The position numbers and the translations under genes are program-made. This document shows, one piece after another, positions 26,501 through 40,017 of a stretch of 64,000 bases of DNA. The DNA is from Vanilla planifolia (taxonomy: Eukaryota; Streptophyta; Magnoliopsida; Asparagales; Orchidaceae), in NCBI GenBank assembly GCA_023846275.1, contig JAIUJO010000142.1, forward strand, positions 224,501 to 288,500, written 5' to 3'. Position 1 is the first letter of the stretch, and every line of letters starts with the position of its first letter. The notes beneath the pieces were generated by a model, which had not been told where the DNA came from, searched no databases, and worked only from the letters and a program-made list of their open reading frames with translations.

Positions 26501-29500
26501 TGCATATATGCATGTGTGTACGTGTGTGTGCCTATGTAAATGTGAGTGTACGTGTGTATGTGTGTGTATGTGTGAGAATGTGTATGCTTGTGTGTGTGTA
26601 TATGTGTTTGTGTGTATGCATGTGTGTGTCTATTCATGCAAGTGTATGTCTGTGTGCATGCATTTCTATGTGCTTGTGTAAGTGTGCATTTATATGTACG
26701 TGTGTGTGCATGTGTGAGTGTATATATGTATGTGTGTGCATGTTTGTGTGTGCATGTGCACGTGTGTCTAGGCATGTGTGTGTGTCTATCTATGCTTGCA
26801 TGTATATGTGTGTGTCTACATTTATGTGTACTTGTGCATGTGTGTTTGTGCATGTGTGTGCATGTGTGCTTACACATGCATGTGTATGTGTGTGCGTACA
26901 TGCTCCTGTATGTGTGCATGTCTTTGTTTTCTTGCATTTCTTTGTGTGTGTGTGTCTATGAGTATGCATGTGCATGTGGGTTTCTGTGTATACACATGTA
27001 GAAGTTCTATTTTGTGCATGTGTGATAGTTTTTTGTTATGCGTCTGCATGTATGTGCATGTTTGTATGTCTCTTCATATGTTTGTATGTGTATGTGCACG
27101 TGTGTGTGTGTGTGTGTGTGTGTGCATATGTGCATGTTTGTATATGTGTGTGTATGTGTTCATTAGCAAGTGTGCTTGGGTGCAAATGTGCCTATCTATG
27201 CATACGTGTGGTTTTGTGCTCTTACATGTGTGCATGTGTAAGCATGTGTTTCTACATGTTTGTATGTACTATGCATGCATGCATGTATGTCTATGGGTGT
27301 GTGTGTTTGCATGGATGTGCATTTATGTATGCATGTGTGTACATGTGCATGTATGCTTGTGTGTGTTTACATGTGTGAGCTTGTGCGTATTCATGTGTGC
27401 TCCTATAAGTGTGTTTAAGTTTGTTCATGTGTGTGCATGTGTGTGTGTGTGTATTGCTGTGCATATGTTTGTGTATGTGTGTGCATGTTTGTCTGCATGC
27501 AAGTGTATGTGTGCATCCCTACGCATGTGTGCATATGTCTGTTGGATGGCTTGTGTGTGAGTGTGCATGTGTGTGCATGTACGTGCATGTGCATGTGCAT
27601 GTGTGTGGTGGTGTGTATGCAAGCATGTTTGAGCATGTCTTTGTGTGTTTATGTACTTATAAACATACTTTTGTGTGTGTGTGTGTGTGCATGAGGACAC
27701 ATGCAAACATGTTTGTGTGTGTGTATGTGTGCACATTGTGTTTGTGTTTGTGTGTGTGGTTATGTGTGGGTGTTTATATATGTGCATGTCTGTGTATATG
27801 TCGGCATATATGTGTGTGTTAGTGTGTGTGATTGTGCATGTGTGTTTGCATGTGTGTGTGCACATGTACTTGTATGTGTTCTTGTGTGTGTGCTTGTGTT
27901 TGTGTGTCCTTGTGTGTATGCGTGTGTGAGAGAGATTGTGTGCACATGCATATGTGTTTGTGTATACACTTGTGTTTGTACACATTTATGTATGCATCTC
28001 TATCTTCTAGTGTAAGTGCACAAGCATGTGAAAGTGTGTGCATTTGGGTGTGTGGGTGTGTGCATGCATGTACATATGTGTGTGCATGTGTGCTTGTGCA
28101 TGTTTATGTGCAAGTGAGTTTGTATGCATGTGTGTGTGTGCTTGTGTGAGTGTGGGGATACATGTGTGTTTGCTTATACGTATGCTTATGTGGATGTGTT
28201 TGTGTGTGTGTGTGCATTTGTGTGCATGTGTGAATGTCTACATGTGTTTATGTTTTTGTGTGTGTGTGCGTTTTACATGCATATTTTTTTTTGTGTGCAT
28301 GTGTGTATGTTTACATGCATGCGCATGTATATACACAAGTGTGGTTGTATGTGTATGTGTGCTTGCATGTGTGCAAAATTATGTGTGTGCATGGGTATAT
28401 TTGTGTGTACGTGTGCTTGTGCATTTCTATGTTTGTGTGTGTGCATGTCTAGATTTGTTTGCATGTGTTTGTGTTGGTGTGTGTTCATTTGTTTGTGCAT
28501 ATGTGTACATGAGTGTGTACATGTGTATGTGAATGTATAGGCACATTTGTGCAGTGTGTGTGCATGTGTGTGAGACAGTGTGCATGTGTGTATGTATCTA
28601 TGTGCATGCGTGTGCATGTCCCTATACAGTTGTGTGTGTTTGTAAGTGCATGCATGTGTTTGTGTATGTGTGTGAATGTGTGTGTGTAAGCACATATGTC
28701 TGAGTGCATTTATGTGTGTGCATGTGGACATTCATGTTTGTGCATATATGAATACATTCATATGTGTATGTATGTATGTGTTCATGGATCATAGTGTATG
28801 TGCAGGAGTGATCATGCATGCATGTGTATGTGTTTGCATGTTTGTGCATGTGTAAGTGTGCGCATGTGTGCGAATGCACATATAATGGTGTTTGTGCATT
28901 TATGTGTCTTTGAATATGGGTGAGAGTCTGTGTGCTATTGTATATGTGTGCATACATGTGAGTGTTTTCATGCATGCTTGTGTGTGTGTGTGCCTATATG
29001 TGTGCATGTGAGCATGCTTATTGGTTTTTATGGGAGTGTGTGCACATGTGTGCCTATGCAAGTGTGTATGAGTGTGCGTGTGTTTGCATGTGCATGTGTA
29101 TGTGTGTGTCGATGTGTAAGTGTGAGTGTGTCCACATGCGTGTGCATATGCATGCATTTACAAGTGTGTGTATGCATGCTATTGTGTATGTCTGTCTGCA
29201 TGCATGTGAATGTGTATGTGCATTCTTATGTTAGTGTGTGTGTTTTTGCATGCTTATGCATATGTACATGTATGCATGTATGTACGTATGTGTTTATGCG
29301 TGAGTGTGCTTGTGCATGTGTTTGTTTTTGTGTATGTGTGAGCCCAGGCAAGTGCATGTGAATGTGTGTGTGTGCATGTGCATATGCATGTGTGTGTGGG
29401 TGTCTGTATTTGTGTACAAGTAAGTTTGTGTGTGTGTATGTGCATGGTGAGTATGTATGTGTGCATTTCTATGAGTGTGTGTGTATATCACTACATGTGT

Positions 29501-32500
29501 GTTGGTGCTTGGGTGCATGTGTGTGTCCTTGTGCATGTGCATATGCATGTGTGTTTGTGTCTTTGGGTGTTTGTGCATGTATGTGTGTGTTCATATGGGT
29601 ATGTGTGCCTATAAGTGTGTGTATTTGTCGTTTGTGTGTGCGCATGCATGTGTGTGTTGGTGCACATGTGCACATGTGTCTATCTGTTCATGTCTGTGCA
29701 TGTGTGTGTGGTCATGTGTTTATGTGAATGCAAGTGTATGTTTGTACATGTGTGTGTGTGCATATATGCATGTGAGTGTGTTTGTGTGTCTGCAAGTGGG
29801 CGTGTGTGTACATCTATGCATATGTGCATGTATGTGTGTTTGAGTGTGTGTGTTCATGTGTGTAGTCTGTAAGCTAGTGTGTGTGTGTGTATGCACATAT
29901 GTATGCATATGTATGTACGTGTGTGTGTGTGTGCTTTCCTATATGTGGACATGTTCATACATGTGTGCATGTTCATGGGAGCATGAGCATTTGCATGTTT
30001 GTTTGTATGTTTGTGTCTTTGAGTGTGTGCATGCAAGTGTGTGTGTGTATGCATGTATATTAGTGTGTGTGCATTTGTGCATGAATGTGCAGTTCTACAT
30101 GTGTGTGTATGCATTTGTATGTTTGTGTGCATGTGCATGCACATGCGTGTGTATGGTGGTGTATATTAATGTGTGTGTGTCTATGTTCATGCATGTATGT
30201 GTGTTAACATTTCAGTGTGTGTCCATGTGTGCATGCATGTGTGTGCATGTGTGTTTACATGTGTTTAGATGCATGTGTGCATGTTTGTGATTGTATGCTC
30301 ATGTGTGTATATGTTTGTTTGTGTATGCATATGCCTATGTGTTTGAGAGTGCATGCATGTGTGTATGTGCGTGCATGTGCTTGTGTGAGTGTACACGTGG
30401 GTTTGTCTGTCTATGTGTGTTCATGTCTAGTATGAATGTGTGCATATGCATATGCACATGCACATGTGTGTGTGTGGGGGGATTTGTGTGTATGTATGTG
30501 CATATGTGTGCATTTATGTGTGTGTGCTTGGGTGTATGGGGAGGTGTATGCTTGTGTGTCTACATGTGTATATGCTCATATACACGTGTATGTGTGTGTG
30601 TGCATACACATGTGTTCGTATCAGTTCACATTTGTGTGTGTGCATGTGTGTGTGCATGAGTGTGTTGTGTGTGTAAATGTGCATGTAGGCACTTGTGCAT
30701 GTGTGTGTGTAAGCATGTTTGCATCTTAATGTGTGTCAATGTGCATATTTTTCTACATGTGGATGTGTGTGTGTGTTCAAGCATGTGTGCATGTAGGTGT
30801 GGGTGTGTGTTTGAGTCTGTTTGCATATGTGTGTGTGTGTGTGTGTCTGTGTATATGTATGCATGTGTTTGAGTATGCATGAATGCTAATGTGTATGCCC
30901 ATACATGTGTGCACAAGTGTAGACATGTGTGGCTACTAGTACATGTGTGTGTTTGTGTAGGTGTGCATACACATACATGTGTGCATTTGTTTGTATATGT
31001 GTATGTGGTGTGAGTTTATGTGCATATGAGTGTGTGTATGTGTGTGGGAATGTGAATGTAATCTTATGTGAGTGTGTGGGTGCATGTTTGTTAGCTTATG
31101 CATGTGTGTATTTGTATATGTATGTGCATGTTTGCAAGTGCATGCATGTGTGTGCATACATACATGTGTGGATATGTGTGTACATGCTTGTCATTGTGCA
31201 TATGCATTCATGTGTGTGTGTCTACCTGTGTATGTGTCCATATGTAAATATGTGCATGTGTGCATCTTTGTGTGCACATAGTAGTTGTGCATACATGTGC
31301 ATGTATCTATGTCTATTTGTGTGTGTGTGTGTGCATGCCCTTGTACGTAAGTGTGCTTGTATATGTATGGCTTTTTATGTGAGTCCACGTTCATGTGTGT
31401 GTGATAACTTTCATGTGTGTTCATGTGTGTGTGTGTGCATGTGTGTATGTGTGCATGCATGTGTATGTGTATGTTTTCTTGTGAGTGGGTGTGGCTATTT
31501 TTGTGTCTATTTGTGCAAATTTTCTTGGATACATTTGTGTGTGCATTGACATGCATGTGTGTGTATGTGTATGTGTGTGTGCGCATGTGTCTTAATATGT
31601 GCATGTTCATGCACATATGCATAAGTGTGTGTGTGTGTGTGTGTTTGATTCTATGTTTATGCATTTGTGCATGTGAGAGCATGTTCACATGTGAAGGTGC
31701 TCTTGCATATGTGAATGTGTGTCTATCTATGCATTTGCATGTGTGTGTGTTAATGTGGATGTGTTTGTGTGTGTGTGAGTGAGTCTGCATCCTAAGCATG
31801 TGTATATATTTGTGTAAGTGGCCATGTGCATGTGTGTGCATGGGTATGCATGTTTAAGTATGTATGCATACTTTTCTTTTTGTGTGCATGTATTTGTGTG
31901 CACTTATGTGGTTATGCAGATGTCTACATGCATGTGTATTTGGTTGTGATTCATGCAAGTGTGTGTGTGGGTGTATGCACATGTGTGTTAGAGCTTTCAC
32001 GTGTTTATATGTGTGTGTGTGTGTCTGTGTATGTGTGCATGCATGTGTATGTGTATATTTATGTGTGTGTTGCATGAGTGTGTGTACATTTGTGTATCTA
32101 TTAGTGCCCATTTGTGTGTATTTATTTTTGTGTTCATTCACAGGCACATGTACGTTTGTTTAAGTTCCTGTGTCTTATTATGTGATTATGTGTATGCATG
32201 TGGGTATTTGCAATCATGTGTGTGTAAGTGTGTGTACATGTGTTGATGTGTAAATTTGTGCATTTATACGTGTGCTTTTGCGTGAGTGGTTTGGTGGGTG
32301 TATGTGCTTGCATGTGTTTGTATGCATATTTGTGTTTGCATGTGTGCAATTGTATGTGTGTCTATGTGCATTTGTGTTCCTTTTATATGTGAGTGTGTGT
32401 GAGTAGGGGTGCATGTGTGGCATGTGCATGTGTTGCTATGGGCTTGCATGTGCCTACATGTATGTACATGTTTGTGTCCATGTTTAATTGTGCTTTGTGT

Positions 32501-35500
32501 GTATACTTGCATGTGTGTATATATGCATGTGGGTTTGCATGTCTATGCTCATCTGTGTGTGTGTGTATGGGGTGTGTTTGTTGGTGTATGTGTGTTCATG
32601 CATGCGACATGCTGTGTGTGCGCATATGTGTGCATACATGTGTTGAGCACATGGACACATGTGTGTTTGCATGATTTTGTGTATGTGGACATGTGCACAA
32701 GTGTGTGCAAGTGTGTGTGTGTGTACGTGTGTTTGTGTGCTTGTATGCATGCGTGAGGGTATATGTTTGTATGTGTGATTGTGAGTGCATGTGTATGCCC
32801 AAATTTGTGTCCACGTGTTTGCATGTGCATGTGAGCCCATGTGCATTATCTTGTGTAAATGTGTTTGTTTGTGAGTGTGTATGTGTGTGTGTGTAAGAGC
32901 TTGCATGTGCATGTGCTTGTATTCGATTGTGTGCTTGCACATGTGTAAGCAAGCACATGCATGTGCATCTATTTGTACGTAAGTGCATGTCGTTTTGCAA
33001 ATGCATTTGTGTGCATGTCTATGTGCGTGTGCATTTGTGTGTCTATGTGTACATGTTAGTGCATGTTCGTATGTGCGTGTTTACATGTGAGTATAGAGGT
33101 GTTTGTGTGTGTGTGTATGCATGTATGCTTATATGCATGCATCTGCATGTGTGCGTATGCATATGTTGTTGTTGGTGTGTATGCTTGTGCATGCGCATTT
33201 GTGTGCACCAGTTTGTGTTTGAATGTTTGTGTACTCATGTTTGTATGCATGCATTGTATAGGTTCCTTTTATGCATGTATCTATATGTACACTTGTGTTA
33301 GCTTTTGTTTGTGCATGCTTGCATGTGTGTGTGTGCATGTGTTTGTGTGTACGTTTGGATGTGTACATGTTTATTCGTTTTTCTATGTATGGCTGTGCAC
33401 GTATGTGGGTGTCTCTATGCATGTCTATGTAAGCATATATACTTGTGTTTGTGTGTGTAAGTGCACATTTGTGTAAGTAAGTGCATAAGTGTTTTCCTAC
33501 ATTGTGCACAAGAATGTGTGTGTAAGTGGGTGTGGTTGTGTCCATGTGTGTATGTGTTTGCATGCATGTGTGTCCTTGTCTATGCTTGTATTTGTGTTTA
33601 TGTGTGTGTATATGTGTATGTGTGTAAGTTTATGTGCGTGTGCTTATGTTTGCTCTTGTGTGTTTGTGTGTGCATGTGTATGTATGCATGTATTTTCCTT
33701 ATGTGTGTGTTTGTGGGTGTGTGCATGTGGTTGTGTTTTCATGTATATGTGCATGTATATGCTTGGGCATTTGTGCATGTATCTATGTGTGCATATGTGT
33801 GTGTTTGTTGTTGCTTTTGTGGCTGTGTTCTTCTTTGTGTGCATGTGTGTCTGTGGGCATGAATGTGTGTTTGTGCATGCATGTGCACATACATGTGTGT
33901 GTGTGTGTGTGTGTGTGGGTGTGTGTGCATTGGTGTGGGCATGTGCATGTGTCATGTGTGTGTATGCATGTGTACGTGTTTACATATATGTGTGTGAGTA
34001 TGCTTATGTGAGTGTGCATGTGCATTCATGCATGCAAGTGTGTGTGTGCATTTGTGTCTATGTACATTAGTGTCTACATGTGTTTGTACGCATATCTATG
34101 CATGTGTGTGCATGCATAATTTTTTATGTAGAGTGTTTTTTGTGTGTGCATGTGACTAATTGTTTGCGCACTCGTGTGCATACATGTGTGCATTTTTACT
34201 TGTGTTTGTTTATGCATTTGTGTGTGCTTTTGTGGGTGTGTACTTGTTCATGTGTGTCACTCATGTTGGTGCATGTGTGCATGTGGTTGTGGGTGCATAT
34301 ATGTACATGTGTTGATGTATGTATGTGTGTGTGTGTGTTTGTGTAGTTATGGACATGCATGTGTGTAAATGTGTGTGTGTGTGTCTACGTGTATGAACAT
34401 TTGTGCATGTGTGTGTGCATGTGTGTGCATGTGTATGTGTATATCTATGTGTGTGTGTCGATATGTGCATGCATTCATGTGCGTGTTCATGTGTGCATGC
34501 TTGTGTATATGTATAAATGTGTGTATGTGTGTGTGCGTGCTTGCATGCATGTGTGTGAATTGGTGCATGCACGTGTCTATCTATGTGTTCATGTGTGGGG
34601 GTGTGCGTGTCAGCATGTGGGTGCATACATACACATGCATGCATGCATGTGTGTCTTCATGTGAGCATTTTTGTGTGCATGCACGTGTGAATGTGTTTTC
34701 ATATGTATATACATATGTGTTCATGTGCACGTGAGGGTGCATGTGTATATGTGCTTGTGTGTGTATGAGTGCATTTGCATGCACTTGTGTATATGTGTGT
34801 GTATGTGTTTGTTTGTGCATGACTTTGTACATATGCATTTGTTTAATGCATGTGTGAACATGCACATATGCATATGTGTGTGTGTGTACATGCTTGTAGC
34901 ATTTATTTATGCATGTGCATGTGTGCATATGTGTGTGTGCATGTATATGTGAGTATGTGTAGATGTGTGTATTGATGCACATGTGTGCATAAGTTTGTAT
35001 GTTTGTGCATACTTGTTTGTGTGTGTTGTAATGTGCACATGTGTGAATATGTGTCTTCATGTTTGTGTGTGTGTGAATATGTTTAGGCATGTGTATAAGT
35101 GCATGTGTGTGTAAAAGTGTGTATGTGTGCATGCATGCTTGTGTGTGTACTTGTGTTGTTGTGTGTATGTATGTGTGTATGGTTGTGTGTGTGCACTAAT
35201 ATATGTGTGTCCATGTTTATGCATGCATGGTCATACGTGTGTGTGCAGGTAGGTGTGCTTTCATGTGATTTTGAGGATCTATGTGTGAGCAGCTATGCTT
35301 ATGGGTAAGTATGTGAGTGAGTGTGCATGTTAGTGTATGCATATGTTCATGTGTTATGTGCATGTGGGTGTGGGGGGTACTTTTATGCATTTGTGTTTGC
35401 ATACGTGTGTGCTTGTGCATGTGTACACCTGTGCATTTTTATATGGACATGTACATGCATTAGAGCACTGCATGCACATGTGTGTGCATGTGTGCATGTA

Positions 35501-38500
35501 TGTGTACATAGTGTGTGTGTGCAAGTGTGTGAGCCCATTTATGAGACTATGTATGTATGCGCATGAGCATTATTGAGTCTGTGGGTGCATTTGTTTGTGT
35601 TTGCATGAATATGTGCATTGTGTGCAAGAGTGTGTATGTGTTTTGTTTTTATATACTATGCATGCATGCATTCATGGCATGTGTGCATTTGTGAGTGTGA
35701 ATTTGTGTGCATGTGTGAGCATATGTGTGCATGTGTTTATGCATATGCATGTGTGACATGTGTGCATGTGTTTATGTGTGTGTGCATGTGTGCATATGTT
35801 TGTGTACATGATTTTTGCATGTGTTTGTGTGTGTGTATGCATGTGTGCATATGTGATCACATGTCTGTGTGTGCATCTCTTTATATTTGTGTGCATATGT
35901 GTGAACCATTGTGTATGTACATATGCAAGTGCATGTGCATATGTTTTTGTCTTCATGTGCATGTGTTTGCATGGGTGTGCATGTGTGTGCATGTGTGTCT
36001 ATGCATGCATATCTGCATATGTGTGTGTATGAGTACCTGTGTGTGCATATGTGTTTCTATGTGTTTATGTGTGTGTGTGAGTGGCTGTGTTTGCCTGTAT
36101 ATGTGCATGAGTGTGCATGTCTTGATGCATGTGTGTGCATATGAGTGATTGTGAGCATGGGTGTGTATATTTGTGCATGTTTTGTTTTTGTATGTGTGTA
36201 TATGTGTGTATGTGCCTGAGCTTATGTGTGTCTACATGGGTGTGCATGTGTATTTGTGCAAGTGTGTTCTTGTGTGCATGCATGTGTATGTATGCAAGCT
36301 AGTGTTTGTGTGTGCATGTGCATATTATCCATGCATGTGTGTGCATGTGTGGATTCTTTTGGGATGTGCCTATGCGTGTGTGCTCACAATTATGTGTATG
36401 TGTGCATGTTTATCCTTGTGTACATTAGTGTTAATGTGTGGCTATGCATGTGTGTGCTTGTTTCTTGTGCACATGTGATCATGTGTGTGTGTGTGTGCAT
36501 TCGTGTGTTTATGGGTACATGCATGTATGTGGTCTCAGCTTGTATTGGAGTAAGTGTGTAGCTATGTTTATTCACGTGCTCTCATGAGCATTTGTATGTG
36601 CATGTGTTTGTGAGTGTGTGTATGTGCATGTGTGTGTGTTGATACTGGTATGTGTGCGGGTGTGAATGCATATTTATGTCTATGTTTGTGAGTGCATGTG
36701 TATGTGTGTGCATGTGTGTGTATGGGTGCATGTGCACACATGTGTATTTATGTACATGCATGATTGTGTGTGTATGTGTGTATGTTCATGACTTTATGTG
36801 CGTGTATGGGTGCATGTGAACACATGTGTGTGTTTGCATGTATGCTTGTGTGAGTGTTAGTGCACGCACGTGCATGTATCTTCGTGCATGTATGGTCTTG
36901 AGAACATGCACTTTTGTGCATTTATGCATATGTATATGCATGTATATGTGTGTATGTGTGTTCTTGTGTGTGTTTGTGTACATTCATGTGCTTGTTTGTC
37001 AATGTGTGTGCTTGTGTGTGCATGCTTATGCATATGCGGTGTGTGCATGGGTGCACATTAGTGTGTGCATGGGTGCACATTAGTGTGTGCATTAGTGAGT
37101 ATGCGTTCATGTCCGTGTGTGCGTGAGACAGTGTGTGGGGGTCCTATGTGTGTGCACGTGTGCATGTGTTTGTGTGCCTATGTAGGTGTGTTTGTGTACA
37201 TGTGCATGTGTGTGAATGTGTGCTTAGATGTGTATGTTTGTGTATGAATGCAAGTACCTCATTTTATGTGCATGTGTTTGTGCATATGTGTGTGTGAGTG
37301 TGCATGTGTGTATATGTGGTTGTATGTGTTTATATGCATAAGTATTTGTGTGTGTGTTTGTGTGACTTGAGTATGTGTGCCTTTGTTATGTTATTGTGTG
37401 CCTGTGGCTGTCCATGTCAATTCATGTGTAAGTGTGTAAGCATGGGTGTGCTTGTGTGTTATGCATGTGTGTGCACATGTCCATGTGTGTGTTTTGTGTG
37501 TATGTGTATGTTTGTGTGTGTGTGTGTGAGTGCATATATTCATTTGTGTGTTTGCTTATCTTCATGTGAGTGTATGTATGTTTTTTAAGTATGTGTGTGT
37601 GGGTGTATGTGTGTGATTTAGTTTACACATGTCTCATGTGTTTGTGTGTGTGGGTGTACATGGATGTGCCTGTGTGTATGCATGTGCATGTGCATGTGTT
37701 TGTGTGTGTGCATTGGATGCATGTGTATATTTATGTGTCCATGTGTGTGTCTTTGTGTGTGTGTGTGTGCATGCATGTGTGTGTATATATGTATGAGTGT
37801 TCATGTGTGTACATGAGTTCAGTGTGCTTGTATTCATGCACATGTCTATGTGTGTGTGTTTATGTCTTTAAGTGTATATGTGCACGTATATGTGAATGTA
37901 CCAGTGTGTGCAAGTACACGTGTATGTCTATATGCAAGTATTAGTGCATCTATGTTTGCATACACGAGTGCTGATGTGTGTGTGTGGGTGCTTGTGTGTG
38001 TGTGCATTTGTTTGTACATATCTGTTGGCATGCTTTAGTGTATGTATGTGTGCCTATGCATATGTGTGTGTTTGTGCATGTACACATTCATATGTACATG
38101 TGTAAGTGTGTTTTTGTGTGTTCGTGTGGCCGTTCTTGAGCATGTGTGCATGTGCATGTGTGCATGAGTTTGCACACTTTAGAGTGTGTATATGTTGGTA
38201 TATTTATGCATGTGTGCATATGTGATCATGTGTATATGCATGTGCATGTGCATGTGTCTTTATGTGCAAGTTTGTGAGCTTATGTGTGCACATTGTGGGT
38301 GCTTATGCATACATGTGTGTATGTATGTGCATGTGCATGCATTGTTGAGCTTTAGTGTGCATATATGTTTATGTGAGTGCTTATATTTATGTGTGTGTGT
38401 GCATGTGTGTTTTCAAATATGTATGTACATGCTTGCATGGATGTGTATGTATGTTTGCATATGTGTGCATGTGTTTTTGCTTGTGCATGCTTGTGTGTGG

Positions 38501-40012
38501 GTGTGTTTGCATGCAATTATGAATGTGTCTATGTGTGTGATTTTGCATGAGTGTATGTTAGAATATGTGCACGTATGTGTGTGTTTGTGTGTATGTGTAA
38601 GTGTGTCTATACATTCACACGTGTGTATGCTTGTGTGTGTGGTTGCATGTGTGTGTAAGTGTGTTTTTGTGTGTTTGTAATTTTTTGTACGTGTGCATGC
38701 ATGTGCATTTGTGTGTGTTAGTGCCTATGTGTTCCTTATGTGTGGATGCATGTGTGTCCACATGTTCATTTGTGTTTGTGTGTGAGTGCATGTTTGTGTG
38801 TATTATTTTGTATGAGTGTGTATTTGTGTAAGTGTGTGTTCTTGTGTGGATATGTGTGTGTGTGTGTGTGTGTATTTGGGTGCATCCATGTGTGCATGTG
38901 TGTGTATATGTACATGTGTGAGTGCTTGTGCATTCGCATGTGTGTATATGTTTGTTTATGCATGTGTTTGCACACGTCTGTGTGCATATGTTTGTTCTAG
39001 TGTGTGTGCCTAAGAATATTGTGTATGTGTATGTGGGTGTGTGTGACTACGTGTGTGTAAATATTTTCATTATTCAATATGTGCAGGAATGTGTGTGCGT
39101 TCAAGCATGTTTGTGTTTGTCTAAGTGTGTGTGAGTGTTTATGCATGCATGTATGTGTGTGTGAGTGTGCTTGTGTATGCATGTGTGTGTGTGCATGTTG
39201 GGGGTGTGCATATGTGCTTGCGTGTGCATGTGTGTGTGTATGTGCATATGCATATGTGTGCTTGTGTATGCCTAGCTATGTGCATGTGTGTCTGTCTACA
39301 TATGAATCTGTGCATGTGTACATGTGTGTTTGTGTCTTTGTGCGTTTGGTGTGTGTATTATTTTGTTTTACATGTTTTCTTGTCTGCAAGCATGACTATG
39401 TGTGGATGTACATGTGTGTGTGTACGTGCATGTGTATGCATTCAGTTGTGTATGCATGTGATTGCTTAAATCGGTGCATGTGTGTGTGCGAGTGGCTGTA
39501 CATTTATAGGTACTTGTTTGTTAATGTATTATTGTGTGTTTAGGTATGTACATGTGTGCATACGTGCATATATTTGTGCATGCATTCAAGCATTTATGTA
39601 GACGTGCATGCTTCTGTGCATGCACACGATGGCATGTGAGTGTGTTAGTATGTGTGTAGAGGTGTTTGTGTATGTTCGTACATGTGTCTGTGTACGAGCA
39701 TGTATGTGTGTGTGTGTGTGTATTTATGTTTATTTATGTGTACACACATGTGTGGGTGCATGCATGTTTGTCTGTGCATGTATATAATGGTATTCTTGTG
39801 TAAGTGAGTGTGTGTGTGTGTGTTAGAGAGTTCATGTGTATATATGTGCATGTCCCTATATATGTGTGAGTGCATCTACATGTGTGTGTGTGTGTGTGAA
39901 TTGTGAACATGTACTAGCATGCTAGATTCCATCCTTCTTTTGTTTATGAATGCATTTGTGTGATTTTTGTGTTGGTGCATGTGTGTGGGTGTGTGTGCAC
40001 ACATGCATGTCT
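17533..40012. repeat. Degenerate TG-rich satellite-like DNA, block C
   Basis: 22.5 kb of G+T-rich + strand with CATG, GCATGC and TACATA interruptions, compositionally like block A. Strict pyrimidine-purine alternation is common; 33872-33917 alternates for 46 bases. A slightly less repetitive stretch with a perfect palindrome CTAGCATGCTAG (39914-39925) lies near the right end. The block was interrupted by the retrotransposon array at 40018 and resumes at 62413. No gene, RNA or other element could be supported. Confidence 0.9.
37039..37082. repeat. 22-bp tandem duplication
   Basis: Two identical 22-bp copies (GTGTGTGCATGG followed by GTGCACATTA) lie at 37039-37060 and 37061-37082. A partial third (GTGTGTGCATTAGTG) follows. 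Complete identity suggests a recent event. Confidence 0.85.
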
Positions 40013-40017
40013 GTGCA
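40013..40017. repeat. Target-site duplication GTGCA, left copy
   Basis: GTGCA abuts the terminal TGTTACATCCC of LTR1. The identical pentamer directly follows the other end of the array at 62413-62417. Five bases is the usual Ty3/gypsy duplication length. Confidence 0.9.
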
